64,000 nucleotides of DNA from assembly GCF_901709675.1 (NCBI RefSeq), contig NC_051105.1, forward strand, positions 250,001 through 314,000, written 5' to 3'. The DNA is from Syngnathus acus (lineage: Eukaryota > Chordata > Actinopteri > Syngnathiformes > Syngnathidae). Below, piece by piece: positions 11,201 through 23,200 of this stretch. Positions within the stretch are counted from its first letter, which is position 1, and the number at the start of each line of letters is the position of its first letter. Below the pieces are notes generated by a model. That model had not been told where the DNA came from, made no database searches, and saw nothing but the letters and a program-made list of their open reading frames with translations. A program made the position numbers and the translations under genes.

Positions 11201-14200
11201 TCAAGGATCGAAACTGAGCTTGTCACTGAACTGCAGGTGGTACTGAAGTCGGAGGGTAAAGTCCACAGCATGACCCTGAGGGACGTTCAGCTGCATGAAG
11301 CAGGACAGGTTCGGCTCACCACCAAAGACTGCCAGACCGAAGCTAGACTCATCGTCAAAGGTGGGACGTCCGAGATGATCGCTAGCCGGAATGTCCCGGG
11401 ACTCAATGCTCAAAAGTGGTTTGTTGTCGTTTTGCAGAGCCACCGGTGGAGTTCACCAAGCCACTGGAAGACGAGACGGTGGAGGAGGAGGCCACCGCCA
11501 CTCTGGAGTGTGAAGTCTCTCGGCCCAATGGCGAGGTGCAGTGGTTCAGAGACGGACAGGAGATCCGCAAGACCAAAAAGTACGAGATGCTCGTAGACGG
11601 ACGCAAAAGGACGCTGCTCATCCACGGATGCGCCCTGGATGACTCCAGGACCTACTCCTGTGCTGCCAAAGAATTCAAGACTTCCTGCTTCCTAAACGTA
11701 GAACGTGAGTACCAACACCCACTACATGAGAAACACCTATGGGAACCAGTTTAAAAAAAAAATGCACCTAGTGGGGGCTCACTTCCTGTTCTCCCTTTTA
11801 CATTCAAAGTCAGGTAGTCCCCATAAACTGACATTCTTGTTCCAGTTCCACCACTAAAGAAAAGGGTCTCACTCACCAGGGCTTATATTCACAAACCCCT
11901 TGAATTTAAAATTGAGGCGGTCTCACTGACTATCTGGAGACTTTTGTGAATCCCTCGGTTAGCCTGACATCGGTGTCTCTACCCACAGCTCTCCGCGTGG
12001 AGTTTTCCAAGCCGCTCCATGACTTGGAAGTGCAAGAGAAGGAATCTGCCAGGTTTGAGTGTGAAGTATCCCGAGAGAATGTGAAGGTGAGTTCGGTCGC
12101 CTCTGTGCCCTCATCGTCATCCCCGTTCACGTTTAATCGTAGTCTAACCATTGTCTTACCCCCTCCTTCCTCTTCACAGGTTTGCTGGTTCAAGGACGGA
12201 AGTGAAATCCGAAAAGGGAAGAAGTACGAAATTATTGCTCAGGGACGCCAACACATCCTCGTTGTCCACAAGTCGGTGATGGATGACGAAGCCGAGTACG
12301 AGTGCGACGCTAAAACCGCCAAGACCTCCGGAATGCTGACTGTTATCGGTAAGAAGAGTGACGCTAGGTTCAGTGGGTGTCAAAGGTTTTACACCAATAC
12401 CGCCTCAAAAAAGCTACACGTAGTACCACCATCAATGAGCAGCGTCAAAATACAGTCGGGAGAAGGACCGAGTGTTGACCGCACCGGCAGAACATCATAA
12501 CGGGTGATGCCGTGCGACTCAAACTGGTGGTGGTCTCTCACAGAGGAGGAGGCCAGGTTCACCAAGAACCTGTCCGACGTGGAGGGAACCGAGACTGACA
12601 CCGTGAAGCTCATCTGCGAAGTCTCCAAAGCCGACGCTGACGTCACCTGGTACAAGGGCGAGGAAGAGTTGCCGGATGGCGGCCGCTATGACCATATTGT
12701 GGACGGCAGGAGGAGAATCCTCCTTATTCAGGACCTGAAGATTCCTGACGCCGGAGAGTACAACTGCAGGCTCAGTCCCAGGGTCAGAACCTCAGGAAAC
12801 CTCAGGATTAATGGTACACAGACTGCCACTTCTTGTCTAGCGGCTGCTTTTTTTAAACCCAAAAAAATATATACTTGGGAATTTCATTCATTCTGCAACC
12901 AAGCTCCTTGACTTACGTTTTCAAACTGGTCTTGTCCGCTCTCAACTGGTCTTTCTCTTCTGCGGTTTTAGAACTGGCGGCCGAGTTTCTCTCCAGGCCT
13001 CGCAGCGTGGAGGTGGTAGAAGGCGAAAAGGCCGAGTTCACCTGCACCGTGTCCAAGGAGACCTATGAGGTTAAATGGCAAAAGGACGACAAGGAGCTGG
13101 AGGGCGGAGACAAGTACCAGATGGTCAGTGATGGAAAGAGAAGGACTTTGGTCATCAAGAACTGCGAGCTCAGCGATGAGTGCAAATACGTGGTCTTGAT
13201 CGGAGCCACCAGAGCCAGCGCCCAGCTCACTGTACACGGTAAGTGACCCCGCTAGGGTTCCTCCGGGCCCAAATCCAGGCAGGTGCGATACGGGGTCAGA
13301 CCACAATGGCAGCTGAAAAAGATGCTGGTCAGTTAACGGTTTTCCTTAGCTGCAACTTGGTGGAAGCGGCCGGCCGCCACCAAAGTTGATGTGCAGAAAA
13401 AACCCTGGCTGCATGAACGCATCTGAACCCAAGGCTAATTTCCATGTCACCCGCTGACCTGCAGAAAAACTGAAGATCATCACGCCGCTAAAAGACACGG
13501 AGGCCAACGAAAGCCAGGAGGTGGTCCTTATTTGTGAGGTGAACGACGAGGGCGCCAAGGTCAAGTGGCAGAAGAACGACGAGACCATTTTCGAAAGCAG
13601 CAAGTACGTGATGCTCCAGCGGGACAACATCTTCTCGCTGAGGATCCGAGATGCGCAGCAGGATGACCAAGCCAATTACAGCGTCCACCTCAGCAATCAC
13701 AGAGGAGAGCATGTCAAGAGCTCCTGCGGACTTAGTGTCAAAGGTGAGTCCTCCTTGCGGGCCTTCCATCATAGTTTCCATTAGCATGCTAGAATGTTTT
13801 GTTAGGAACGGTCCTTGGGTGCAGAGAAAGTTGTAATGCTGTTCTGTGTGGGACTATTGTAACTCGGTTTAACAATCCCGCCGTGAGTTACCATACCAAC
13901 TGGGTCTGGGTGGGTAAATTTTTTCAAGTCTATTTTTTGTCAGATCTTAGCATAGCAGCTGCAATGGTGCTAGCGTTTTTAGAGAAAGCTGTACAGGGCA
14001 CTCAGTTTGCTATCTATGCTAGCTTAGCAACAGTTGGCCATTCTTGCTCTCGGTTAGCGTAGCAGCTGTTAGCACGTTAGCATTCCTGAAAATGATACTG
14101 AACAATGTTACCTGGATCTTAGCGCAGCGTCTGATGTTTGTGTCCTCAGAGGAACGTTTGAGGATCGTGGTTCCTCTGGAGGATGTGGACACACAGGAGA

Positions 14201-17200
14201 AAAAGACGGTCAGCTTCTCTTGCAAGGTCAACCGCCACAACGTCACTCTGAAGTGGCTCAAGGCCGGCGAGGAGGTGGTCTTCAGCAAGCGCCTGGTATA
14301 CCGGGTGGACAAAGACAAGCACACGCTGACCATCAAGGACTGCACACTGGCCGACGAGGGCGAGTACACGGTGGTGGCCGGCGACGACAAGTCCACGGCG
14401 GAGCTGATCATCAGCGAGTCGCCCGCCGACTTTGCCATGCATTTGAAGGACCAGACCATTACCGAGTTCGAGGACGCCGAGTTCTCCTGCAAGCTGACCA
14501 AAGAGAAGGCCGAGGTCAAGTGGTACAGGGACGGACGCGAGATCAGAGAAGGACCCAGGTGCTCATTTTTCAAAAATGATTGTCCAAAATCAACATCCTC
14601 TAATTTCCACATATTTGTGACTGACTCAAACCATTCCAACAACAAACCTTTCAGCTTATTCCTTTTTTTTTTTTTTTTGAAAGCAAAACATGATTGATCT
14701 TAATTTCCATTTTTTAACTCCATATTGCTCATCAAGTGTCCATTCCAACATCACATTTTACAAAGCTTTTTTTTGCACTCATTTGTAATGAGACCCTTGA
14801 AAGACTTTTCATTGATAACACGGGTTGTACAGGGCAAACCAAACTGTCCGCATCGCAAATTGCGTCTTGCCGACTCGCGGCTGTTCCATTCCCAAATGTT
14901 GCCTCAAAAATCATGAAATTGAAACGACGTTTTCCATCCGGTATATAGCAAGTCTCACGTTCTACAGTTCAGCTTCAGCTCTTTAGCATTGGCGTACATT
15001 TCCAACACAAAGTGCCCTCACTAAAGCAACTGCCGTCTTCTCCCAGATACACGTTTGAAAAAGACGGGAATATGTGCTACTTGCGCATCAAAGAGTGCCG
15101 ACTAGACGACGAGCGCGAGTACGCGTGCGGTGTCGACGACAAGCGATCCAGAGCCAGGCTCTTTGTGGAAGGTGAGACAGCTGGGCCACGCTTGGCCACA
15201 ATTCCTTCCAACCTGCTCAATTATCTCACGTCTGACTTTGTGGCTCGCAGAGATCCCGGTGGAGATCGTCAGGCCCCCGCAGGACGTATCGGAGCCGCCC
15301 GGCTCGGACGTAATGTTCGAGGTGGAGCTCAACAAAGACAGAGTTGAAGTCAGTTGGTTGAGGAACAACATGACCATTGTGCAGGGAGACAAATACCAGA
15401 TGATGAGCGAAGGCAAAGTACACAGGCTGCAGGTCTGCGAGATCCGCCCTCGAGACCAGGGCGAGTACAGAGTGGTGGCCAAGGACAAAGATGCCAAAGC
15501 CAAGCTGGAGCTGGCGGGTAAGCTGCTAAACAATTAGCACAGGCGTGAATGGCAATCTGACAAAACAAAGCCACCAAGTATTAATGTGACGGCACCCGTG
15601 GTTCAGGACAGCCGAGCGGATCGGAACCTCCCCTCCCCCAGTTGCGTTGCTTGGATGAGACCTTCTTTCTGACTATTTGTTCTCACGGCTTCTCCCGGTC
15701 TTGCCCCTGCAGCGGCGCCCCAGATCAAGACCACAGACCAAAACTACGTCACTGACGCGGGGAAGCCCCTGGTCATGACGGTTCCCTACAGCGCCTTCCC
15801 TCAAGCCAAGGCTGACTGGCTGTACGGCAGTTCAAGTTTGTCCCAGGATAGCATCTACACTTCTTCTGACTGCACAGAGTACCGGATGAAGGACCCCAGA
15901 AAGTCTGACGAGGGTCGCTACAAGGTCATCATCAAGAACAAACATGGAGAGGGTGAAGCTTTCATCAACCTGGACGTCATTGGTACGATTTTTTTTTTTA
16001 CACTGTGCGTTTGTAACAGACATGATGGCCACGAAGCCATCTTACCTAACAGAGGACGCCTTCTCGTTCAGTTATTTCACACCAAGCAAATGTCCCGAGT
16101 TAGACTCGCGATCCGCCGATCACATCGCAACTGAAATCTCTGTCTGTCCGTTACCCAGATGTCCCGGGGCCCGTGCGGAACCTGCAGGTTGTGGACACCG
16201 CTGACGGAGAAGTCAGTTTGGCGTGGGACGAACCGGAGAACGACGGCGGAAGCAAAGTCATCGAGTATGTGGTGGAGAGGCGAGACGTCAAACGCAAGAC
16301 CTGGACGCTGGCTACGGAGCACGCGCAGAGTCCGGAGTACACCGTGACCGGACTCCAGAAGGACTCCATGTACCTCTTCAGGGTCTGTGCCCGAAACAGA
16401 GTTGGCAGTGGACCCCTTGTAGAGACGGACGAACCAGTCCAGGCCAAGAACAAGTTTGGTAAGGCAATCATTTGACATCTGCAGAATATTTTATTTTTCC
16501 TTCGTCCAATAATGGCAACGTTCCCCAAATTCCACTCATCACGATTTGATGCATAATATTGCAATTTCGTGGTTCACTTTCAGTCAGGACAATATGGGGC
16601 CTGTTATCTGTCCAAAGTTCTGAAATGGAGAAAGCTTGCACCAGCTCAGTGGCCTAGTGGTAGAGTGTCCGCCCTGAGACTGGAAGGTTGTGGGTTGAAA
16701 CCCCGGCCGGGTCATACCAAAGACTATAAAAATGGGACCCATTGCCTCCCTGCTTGTCACTCAGCATTAAGCGTTGGAATTGGGGGGTTAGATCACCAAC
16801 TGATTCCCGAGCGCGGCACCGCTGCTGCTCACTGCTCCCCTCTCCCCCAGGGGATGGATTAAAATCACACGGGGATGGGTTAAATGCAGAGGACAAATTT
16901 CACCACACCCAGATGTGTGTGTGACGATCATTGGGACTTTAACTTTTAACTTTAACGTGAGCACGTCCATGCTGCCCATTTCTGGAGTGTTCCACCTTCC
17001 ATTCCCACCGTCGACATCTCAATCATGCCTTTCAGTTGCTTTCGGGTGTCAGGGTCATTCCCGGGCAAAGTCGACACAAATTGCCTTCCCTCCTTCCTTG
17101 TCGAGTTTTTGAGTCTTGTTTCTCTCGCAACGATCAGACGTTCCTGATCCCCCTCGGAATGTGACGGTGGGGAACGTCTCCAAATTTGGTTGCACCTTGA

Positions 17201-20200
17201 CCTGGGAACCGCCCCAGTATGACGGCGGTTCGCCGATCACCTGCTACATTGTGGAGCTTCGTGACAGGACGTCCGTCAAATGGTCGCCGGTCCAGTTGAC
17301 CAAGGCCGATGAGCTGAGCGCCATCATCAATGACGTCATTGAGAACAAAGAGTACATCTTCAGAGTCAAGGCGGAGAACAAAGCCGGCGTCGGAAAGCCC
17401 AGTGCCGCCACCTATCCCGTCAAGATTATGGACGCTATCGGTGAGTCCGAGTTTAGTCAACTTTCTTAGTAGTTCTACAGTTTTATTTGATTTTTTTTGC
17501 CTCACTTCCAGTTTGTACGTATCGAATTTCTTGCTTTTTTGTTAGCTTTATTTTTGAACACTTTTTTTGTTAACTGTAACACCCTCGGGTGAACCCAGCT
17601 GGCTGGAACTACAAGTTGTCAAGTGTGAATGCGGCATTACATTTACATTGGACCCGCCGTGCCACCAACAGAGCCTCCCAGTCCGCCTCAAAACCTGGTC
17701 TGGCAGAACCAGAACAAAAACTCGGTGCAGCTGAGCTGGGAGACACCGCTCAGTAACGGCGGGAGCATGATTACCGGATACATTCTGGAGCGCTGTGAGG
17801 ACGGAACTGACAAGTGGCTCCGCTGCAACACCCGCCTCTGCCCCGACCTCTTCTACAAGGTGCCGTGTCAAAATTCTGTGATTCCCTTATTGCGATATCA
17901 GTTTCATGTGCTATGTTTGATTTCAGGTGTCTGGACTCAAATATGGAACATACTACAACTATCGAGCGTTCGCTGAAAACGCTGCCGGCATCTCGGATCC
18001 ATCCAACGTCATCGGACCTCTGCTGGCCGACGACCCGCACAGTGAGTGGGATGCGCTGCGGTTGTAGTTCTCGGAGTTGATCGCCACCTCGGCTGACATC
18101 ACTCGGTTGCCTCTCCTCTCCAGCCCCACCTACCATGGACCTGAGTGGCTTCAAAGACGGGCTGGAGGTGATCGTTCCAAATCCTCTCATCATCCGAGTC
18201 CCCATCACCGGATATCCCGTCCCCATCGCCAAGTGGACATTCGGGGAGAAGGAGCTGAGCGATGCCGATGACCGCGTCACGGTGACCACCAGGTCCACGT
18301 TTGCGGAGCTCGTGGTGACTCCCAGCGTCCGTCCGGACAAAGGCACCTACACCCTGCAGCTAGAGAACGACGTTTCGTCTGTCTCCGGAGAAATCGAAGT
18401 CAATGTCATTGGTAGGGAACAGCAGAGGCTTTGTGTGTCACAGCCGGACAAAATGCATCTGTACTGAGGTCTTGTTTTTTCCACTTGCGCATTGCAGCCG
18501 CGCCAAGTGCACCAAAGGACTTTAAGGTTCTGGAAGTGACCCGCCAGCACGTTCACCTGAGCTGGGATCCTCCAGAGCACGACGGAGGAAGTCCTCTGAC
18601 GGGCTACCAGGTGGAGAAACGAGAGGTCTCCCGCAAGACCTGGGTCAAGGTACGACGCTTCGAATGATATCTCAGTCGACCGCACCGTACCGAGCCGCCC
18701 TCTCTCATCCTTTGTCAGGCGGCCTCAGGCATCCAGGATCTGGAGATGACAGTCACCGATGTGATTGAAGGCAAAGAGTACCTGTTCAAGGTCACGGCCT
18801 GCAACAAGTGTGGACCAGGAGAGCCGGCCTACATTGACGAGCCTGTCAATGTGTCCTCTCCTGCCAGTGAGCCGCAGAACAATTGATTTGTGAACTGAAA
18901 AAGCAAAAACTGAACCCAAACAATGTATAGCTAACCGCCAATCACTTTGTCTCCCAGCCATCCCTGACCCACCAGAAAATCTGCGGTGGAGGGACAAGTC
19001 GGCCAGTGGCATCTTCCTGACCTGGGAGCCTCCCAAGTATGACGGCGGCAGTAGCATCCGCGGCTACAACGTCGAACGCTGCCAGAGAGGAAGCGATCGG
19101 TGGGAGCCTTGCGGAGACCTGGTCCCCGAACTTAAGTGCCAAGTCACGGGTCTGACCGAGGGCGAGTGGTACTCGTACCGAGTCCGAGCGCTGAACCGAC
19201 TCGGAGCCGGTCGGCCCTGCAAGGCCACGGATGAGATCCAGGCAGTAGACCCCAAAGGTAAAGACCAAAGAGGCGTTGATTTTAATCCCTATCATTTTCA
19301 GAAAACACTGATAAACATTCAAGGTTGCATTACTAGTTACAAAATGATATCAAATAGGTAACCATAAAGCATTGCTAAAATTGACCCGTGGTATCCCGCA
19401 GGGGTCTTGGAGTAAGTGTTTTAACTGGTAACCATTGTCCTAACTAGTTGTCGTCCATAATGAAACCTTTTCCAGAGCCACCAGAGATCCAGCTGGACGC
19501 CAAGCTGCTTGCCGGTCTGACCGCCAAGGCCGGCAGCAAAATTGAACTCCCCGCCCTGGTGACGGGCAAACCCGAGCCCCGAGTCAAGTGGACCAAGGCC
19601 GACCTGGTCCTCAAAGCAGATGACAGAGTCCATATCGACACCAAGCCGGGACACTCCACAGTCACCGTGTCCAAGACCAAGCGGGATGACAGCTCAACCT
19701 ACATCATTGAGGCCACCAACAGCTGCGGCCGAGCCACCGCCACCGTCGACGTCAATATTCTCGGTAGCGTGGAAGTCTGGATGCAGCCGTAAGATGTGCT
19801 TTGGACCCAAATTCAGTCAGTCGTGTTTCTCCCACCTCAGACAAACCGGGACCCCCTGCAGCCTTCGACATTTCGGAAATTACCAACGATTCCTGCTTCC
19901 TGGCCTGGAACCCACCGCGTGACGACGGCGGCTCCAGAGTCACCAACTACATCATTGAGCGCCGCGCCGCCGACAGCGAGATTTGGCACCGGCTCTCGTC
20001 CACCGTCAAACAAACCACCTACAGGGCGGTGGACCTGGTCAAGTTCAAAGAGTACATCTTCAGGGTTTTTGCCGAGAACCAGTTTGGTGTGGGCCCACCG
20101 GCCGAACACCCGTCCATTATCGCCAGATACCCCTTTGGTAGGTTCAATTTTGGGGATGAGTTACAGAACTTCAGTTGCATTGTACTCTTAAAAAATGGAT

Positions 20201-23200
20201 ATATTTGCGTACATTTGCGCATTGTTTTGAAGCATTTATGTAGATAACGTCAAGTATTGTAAACCTTTGGGGGAAAACTGTTTTGAAACATTAATATTGG
20301 TGCATTTGTCTTTTTGTTTGACATTTGACTTGCATCATTTGTCTCTAGAAATGTTGATTGAGCCAAGGAGAGTGATCATGTGCAGAGCCCTTGTTGACCA
20401 AGCATTTTTTTTTCTCCCCAGACACCCCGGGCCCCCCTTACAAGTTGGAGCCTTCGGACATCGCCAAGGACTCGCTGACTCTCAGCTGGTACGAGCCCGA
20501 CGAGGACGGAGGAAGCCCGATCACCGGCTACTGGGTGGAGCGATACGAGCCCGACCACGACAGGTGGATCCGATGCAACAAGCTGCCCATCAAGGACACA
20601 AACTACAGGTTGGTTTGGACTGGTGACCGCTCAGTGGGAGAGGGGCTTGACATCAGGTTCAAGCGTCTCACTTTTTTTTTCTGCCTGCGAGACTCAATCT
20701 ACTCCTGTTTGGGACTTGGAGAGCCTTTTCAGGTGTTACTTTGTGTAGAAGGTTTAGGAAGTGCTGGTCTAAAGCATGAGCTTGGTTGTCTGCAGGGTCA
20801 AAGGTCTTCCCACAAGGAAGAAGTACAAGTTCAGAGTCCTGGCTGAAAACCTGGCCGGAACCGGAAAACCGAGCAAGGAAACCGAGCCAATCTTTGTGAA
20901 AGATCCGATTGGTACGACGCTTTGGAGTCGTCGCTTTCTTGTTACTCGAAGGGATTTGTTCAAATACCTAAACTCCTGACGGCTTTTCCAGATCCTCCGT
21001 GGCCTCCTGGTAAACCGACGGTGAAGGACGTGGCCAAGACCTCCTGCTTCCTGATGTGGACCAAACCGGAGCACGATGGAGGAGCCAAGATTGACGGCTA
21101 CGTCATCGAGATGCTCAAGAGCGGAACCACCGATTGGATCCGTGTGGCGGAGGACGTCGGCATGACCGAGTACTTCCTGAAGGGCCTGATGGAGAAGCAG
21201 GAGTACTCCTTCAGGGTGCGAGCCGTCAACGTGGCCGGGGAGAGCGAGCCCAGCGAGCCCAGCGACCCGGTCCTCTGCAAGGAGAGGCTCAGTAAGAGAC
21301 ACAAATTAGCCGGGTCACATGAAATCCCACCAACGACTTTGTGCTCTCGAATCCAAGTCAAGTCTAAACAGCATTTTTTGAAACAGAAATGAAGCTGCAA
21401 ACTTTTTTTTACGTCATTCATTTGTCTGACAGTTGAAGTCAGAGGTCGTAGGTAGTTGTCTGATCAAAATGACTGACTTCAGTCTGATGACCTGACTTGA
21501 GTGGCTCACGTCACGCGACGTCCTCACAATGTCACTCTCTCCACAGACCCCCCTTCGGCTCCTCGCTGGCTGGAGGTCACCGGCATTAGCAGGAAGAGCG
21601 CTGAGTTGAAGTGGACCGTTCCAGAGCGCGATGGAGGCTCCCCCATCACCAACTATGTGGTGGAGAAACGGGATGTCCGACGTAAAGGCTGGCAGGCCGT
21701 GGACACCACCGTCAAGGAGCTCAAGTACACGGTGGCGCCGCTCAACGAAGGCTCGCTCTACGTGTTCCGCGTGGCGGCTGAGAACGCAGTTGGCGTCGGG
21801 CCCTTCTGCGAGATGGAGGACTCGGTGCTGGCCAAGGATACTTTCAGTAAGTTGGCAGCCAAATGTTTTGCTGTCAGACAGTCGAATCCTCTCTGGCCTT
21901 GTTGGCCGTGGAGGAAAGTTTGCAAAACCTTTTCCCTTTTCCAGCCACTCCCGGGCCACCGTACGCCCTCGCAGTGGACGCCGTGACCAAAAGATATGTC
22001 GACCTGCAGTGGGAGGCGCCCAAGAATGATGGTGGCAGACCTATCCTCAGGTAGGACACGCGACGCGACGCACAAACTCCTTCCTGTTTGAAATCATTCC
22101 AATCTTACTGTCAGTGTACTTACTGTCAGTTGCAGTGCCTTTCCACTGAGGCCTTACTGTTATGCCACGAACCTTGCAGGTATTCTATCGAAAAGAAGGA
22201 GAAGCTCGGAACTCGCTGGGTCAAGTGCGGAAAGACTTCCGGGCCGGACTGCAAATATAGAGTGACAGACGTGATCGAAGGAACAGAAGTTCAGTTCCAA
22301 GTCCGCGCCGAGAACGAGGCGGGAGTCGGACATCCGAGCGAACCTACCGAGATCCTGACCATCGAAGACCCGACAGGCAAGTTGACGGAAGTCAAACCGC
22401 CAACCGAGAACCCGAGCGAGAGGTGTCGGCTTCCTGTAGATGTGAAGTAAAAAAACGGCTTGCCTTTTGCAGGCGTCCCGTCACCTCCCGTCGAGCTCCA
22501 CGTGACGGCCGCAGGCCGGGACTTCCTGTCCATCGGCTGGAAGCCTCCGCAGAGAGACGGCGGCTCCCCCGTCACCGGCTACCACATCGAGATGTGCGAA
22601 GCCGGGACGGAGAAATGGATGAGGGCCAACTCTCGTCCCGTCAAGGAACTCAAGTTCACCGTGGCGGAAGGTGTTGTCCCTGAGAAGGAGTACGTCTTGA
22701 GAGTGAGAGCTATCAACTCTGTCGGAGTCAGCGAGCCCTCTGATATCTCTGAGAACGTCGTTGCCAAAGATTCCGACTGTAAGAATGATAGCCGGGGTGC
22801 TTGGCTCCGAGCGACTGCTGTCGCTTTGTTGTCTTTCGTTTTTCATGCTTGCGCTTGTCTGTGTTTACAGGCAACCCCACGCTGGAATTCCAGACGCTGG
22901 ATTTGATTGTGGTAGAGACAGAGAAGCTGCACATCCCGGTTCCCTTCAGGGCAGTTCCCTCGCCCAAGGTCACCTGGCACAAAGACGGCAAGGAGCTGAA
23001 GGCCAGCGACCGTCTGGGCTTCAGGTGGGTACTCCTTTCTGGCGCGTTCGAGTGGCTAGGGGCTGACGAGAAGGCTTTGTTCACACCAGGAAAGAGTATA
23101 CTTGCTGTCACCTGGAGGTGGACAGTAGTCTTCACTCTGATGCAGGCCAGTACAAAGTGACTCTGGAGAATAAACTCGGAGCCGCCAGTGCTGCCATCAA

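Larger units (their letters stand above)
5162..15982 (+). other. ttn: Distal tandem-Ig segment, 22 Ig domains
   Basis: Twenty-two I-set Ig domains of about 88-95 residues follow one another without FN3 domains. Each has a core Trp (strand C) and most have a D-x-(G/A)-x-Y tyrosine corner. The count equals that reported for the C-terminal tandem-Ig segment of mammalian titin I-band. In muscle this segment extends at low force by straightening of inter-domain links. Confidence 0.93.
16159..22778 (+). other. ttn: I-band/A-band junction domains (FN3x3, Ig, FN3x2, Ig, FN3x6)
   Basis: The first FN3 domains of the window appear here, in the order three FN3, one Ig, two FN3, one Ig, six FN3, before the regular D-zone pattern starts. 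FN3 domains occur in titin only from the A/I junction onward, so this marks the switch from spring to thick-filament-bound region. Confidence 0.9.

Noticed and set aside
16650-16720. Functional tRNA gene
   Set aside because: A and B boxes are present but the rest does not fold as a full cloverleaf and continues into a SINE body and tail.
22377-22450. Read-through of the exon at 22376 to the in-frame stop near 22448
   Set aside because: The GC donor plus the acceptor at 22472 preserve frame and FN3 order; read-through would truncate titin before the A-band.
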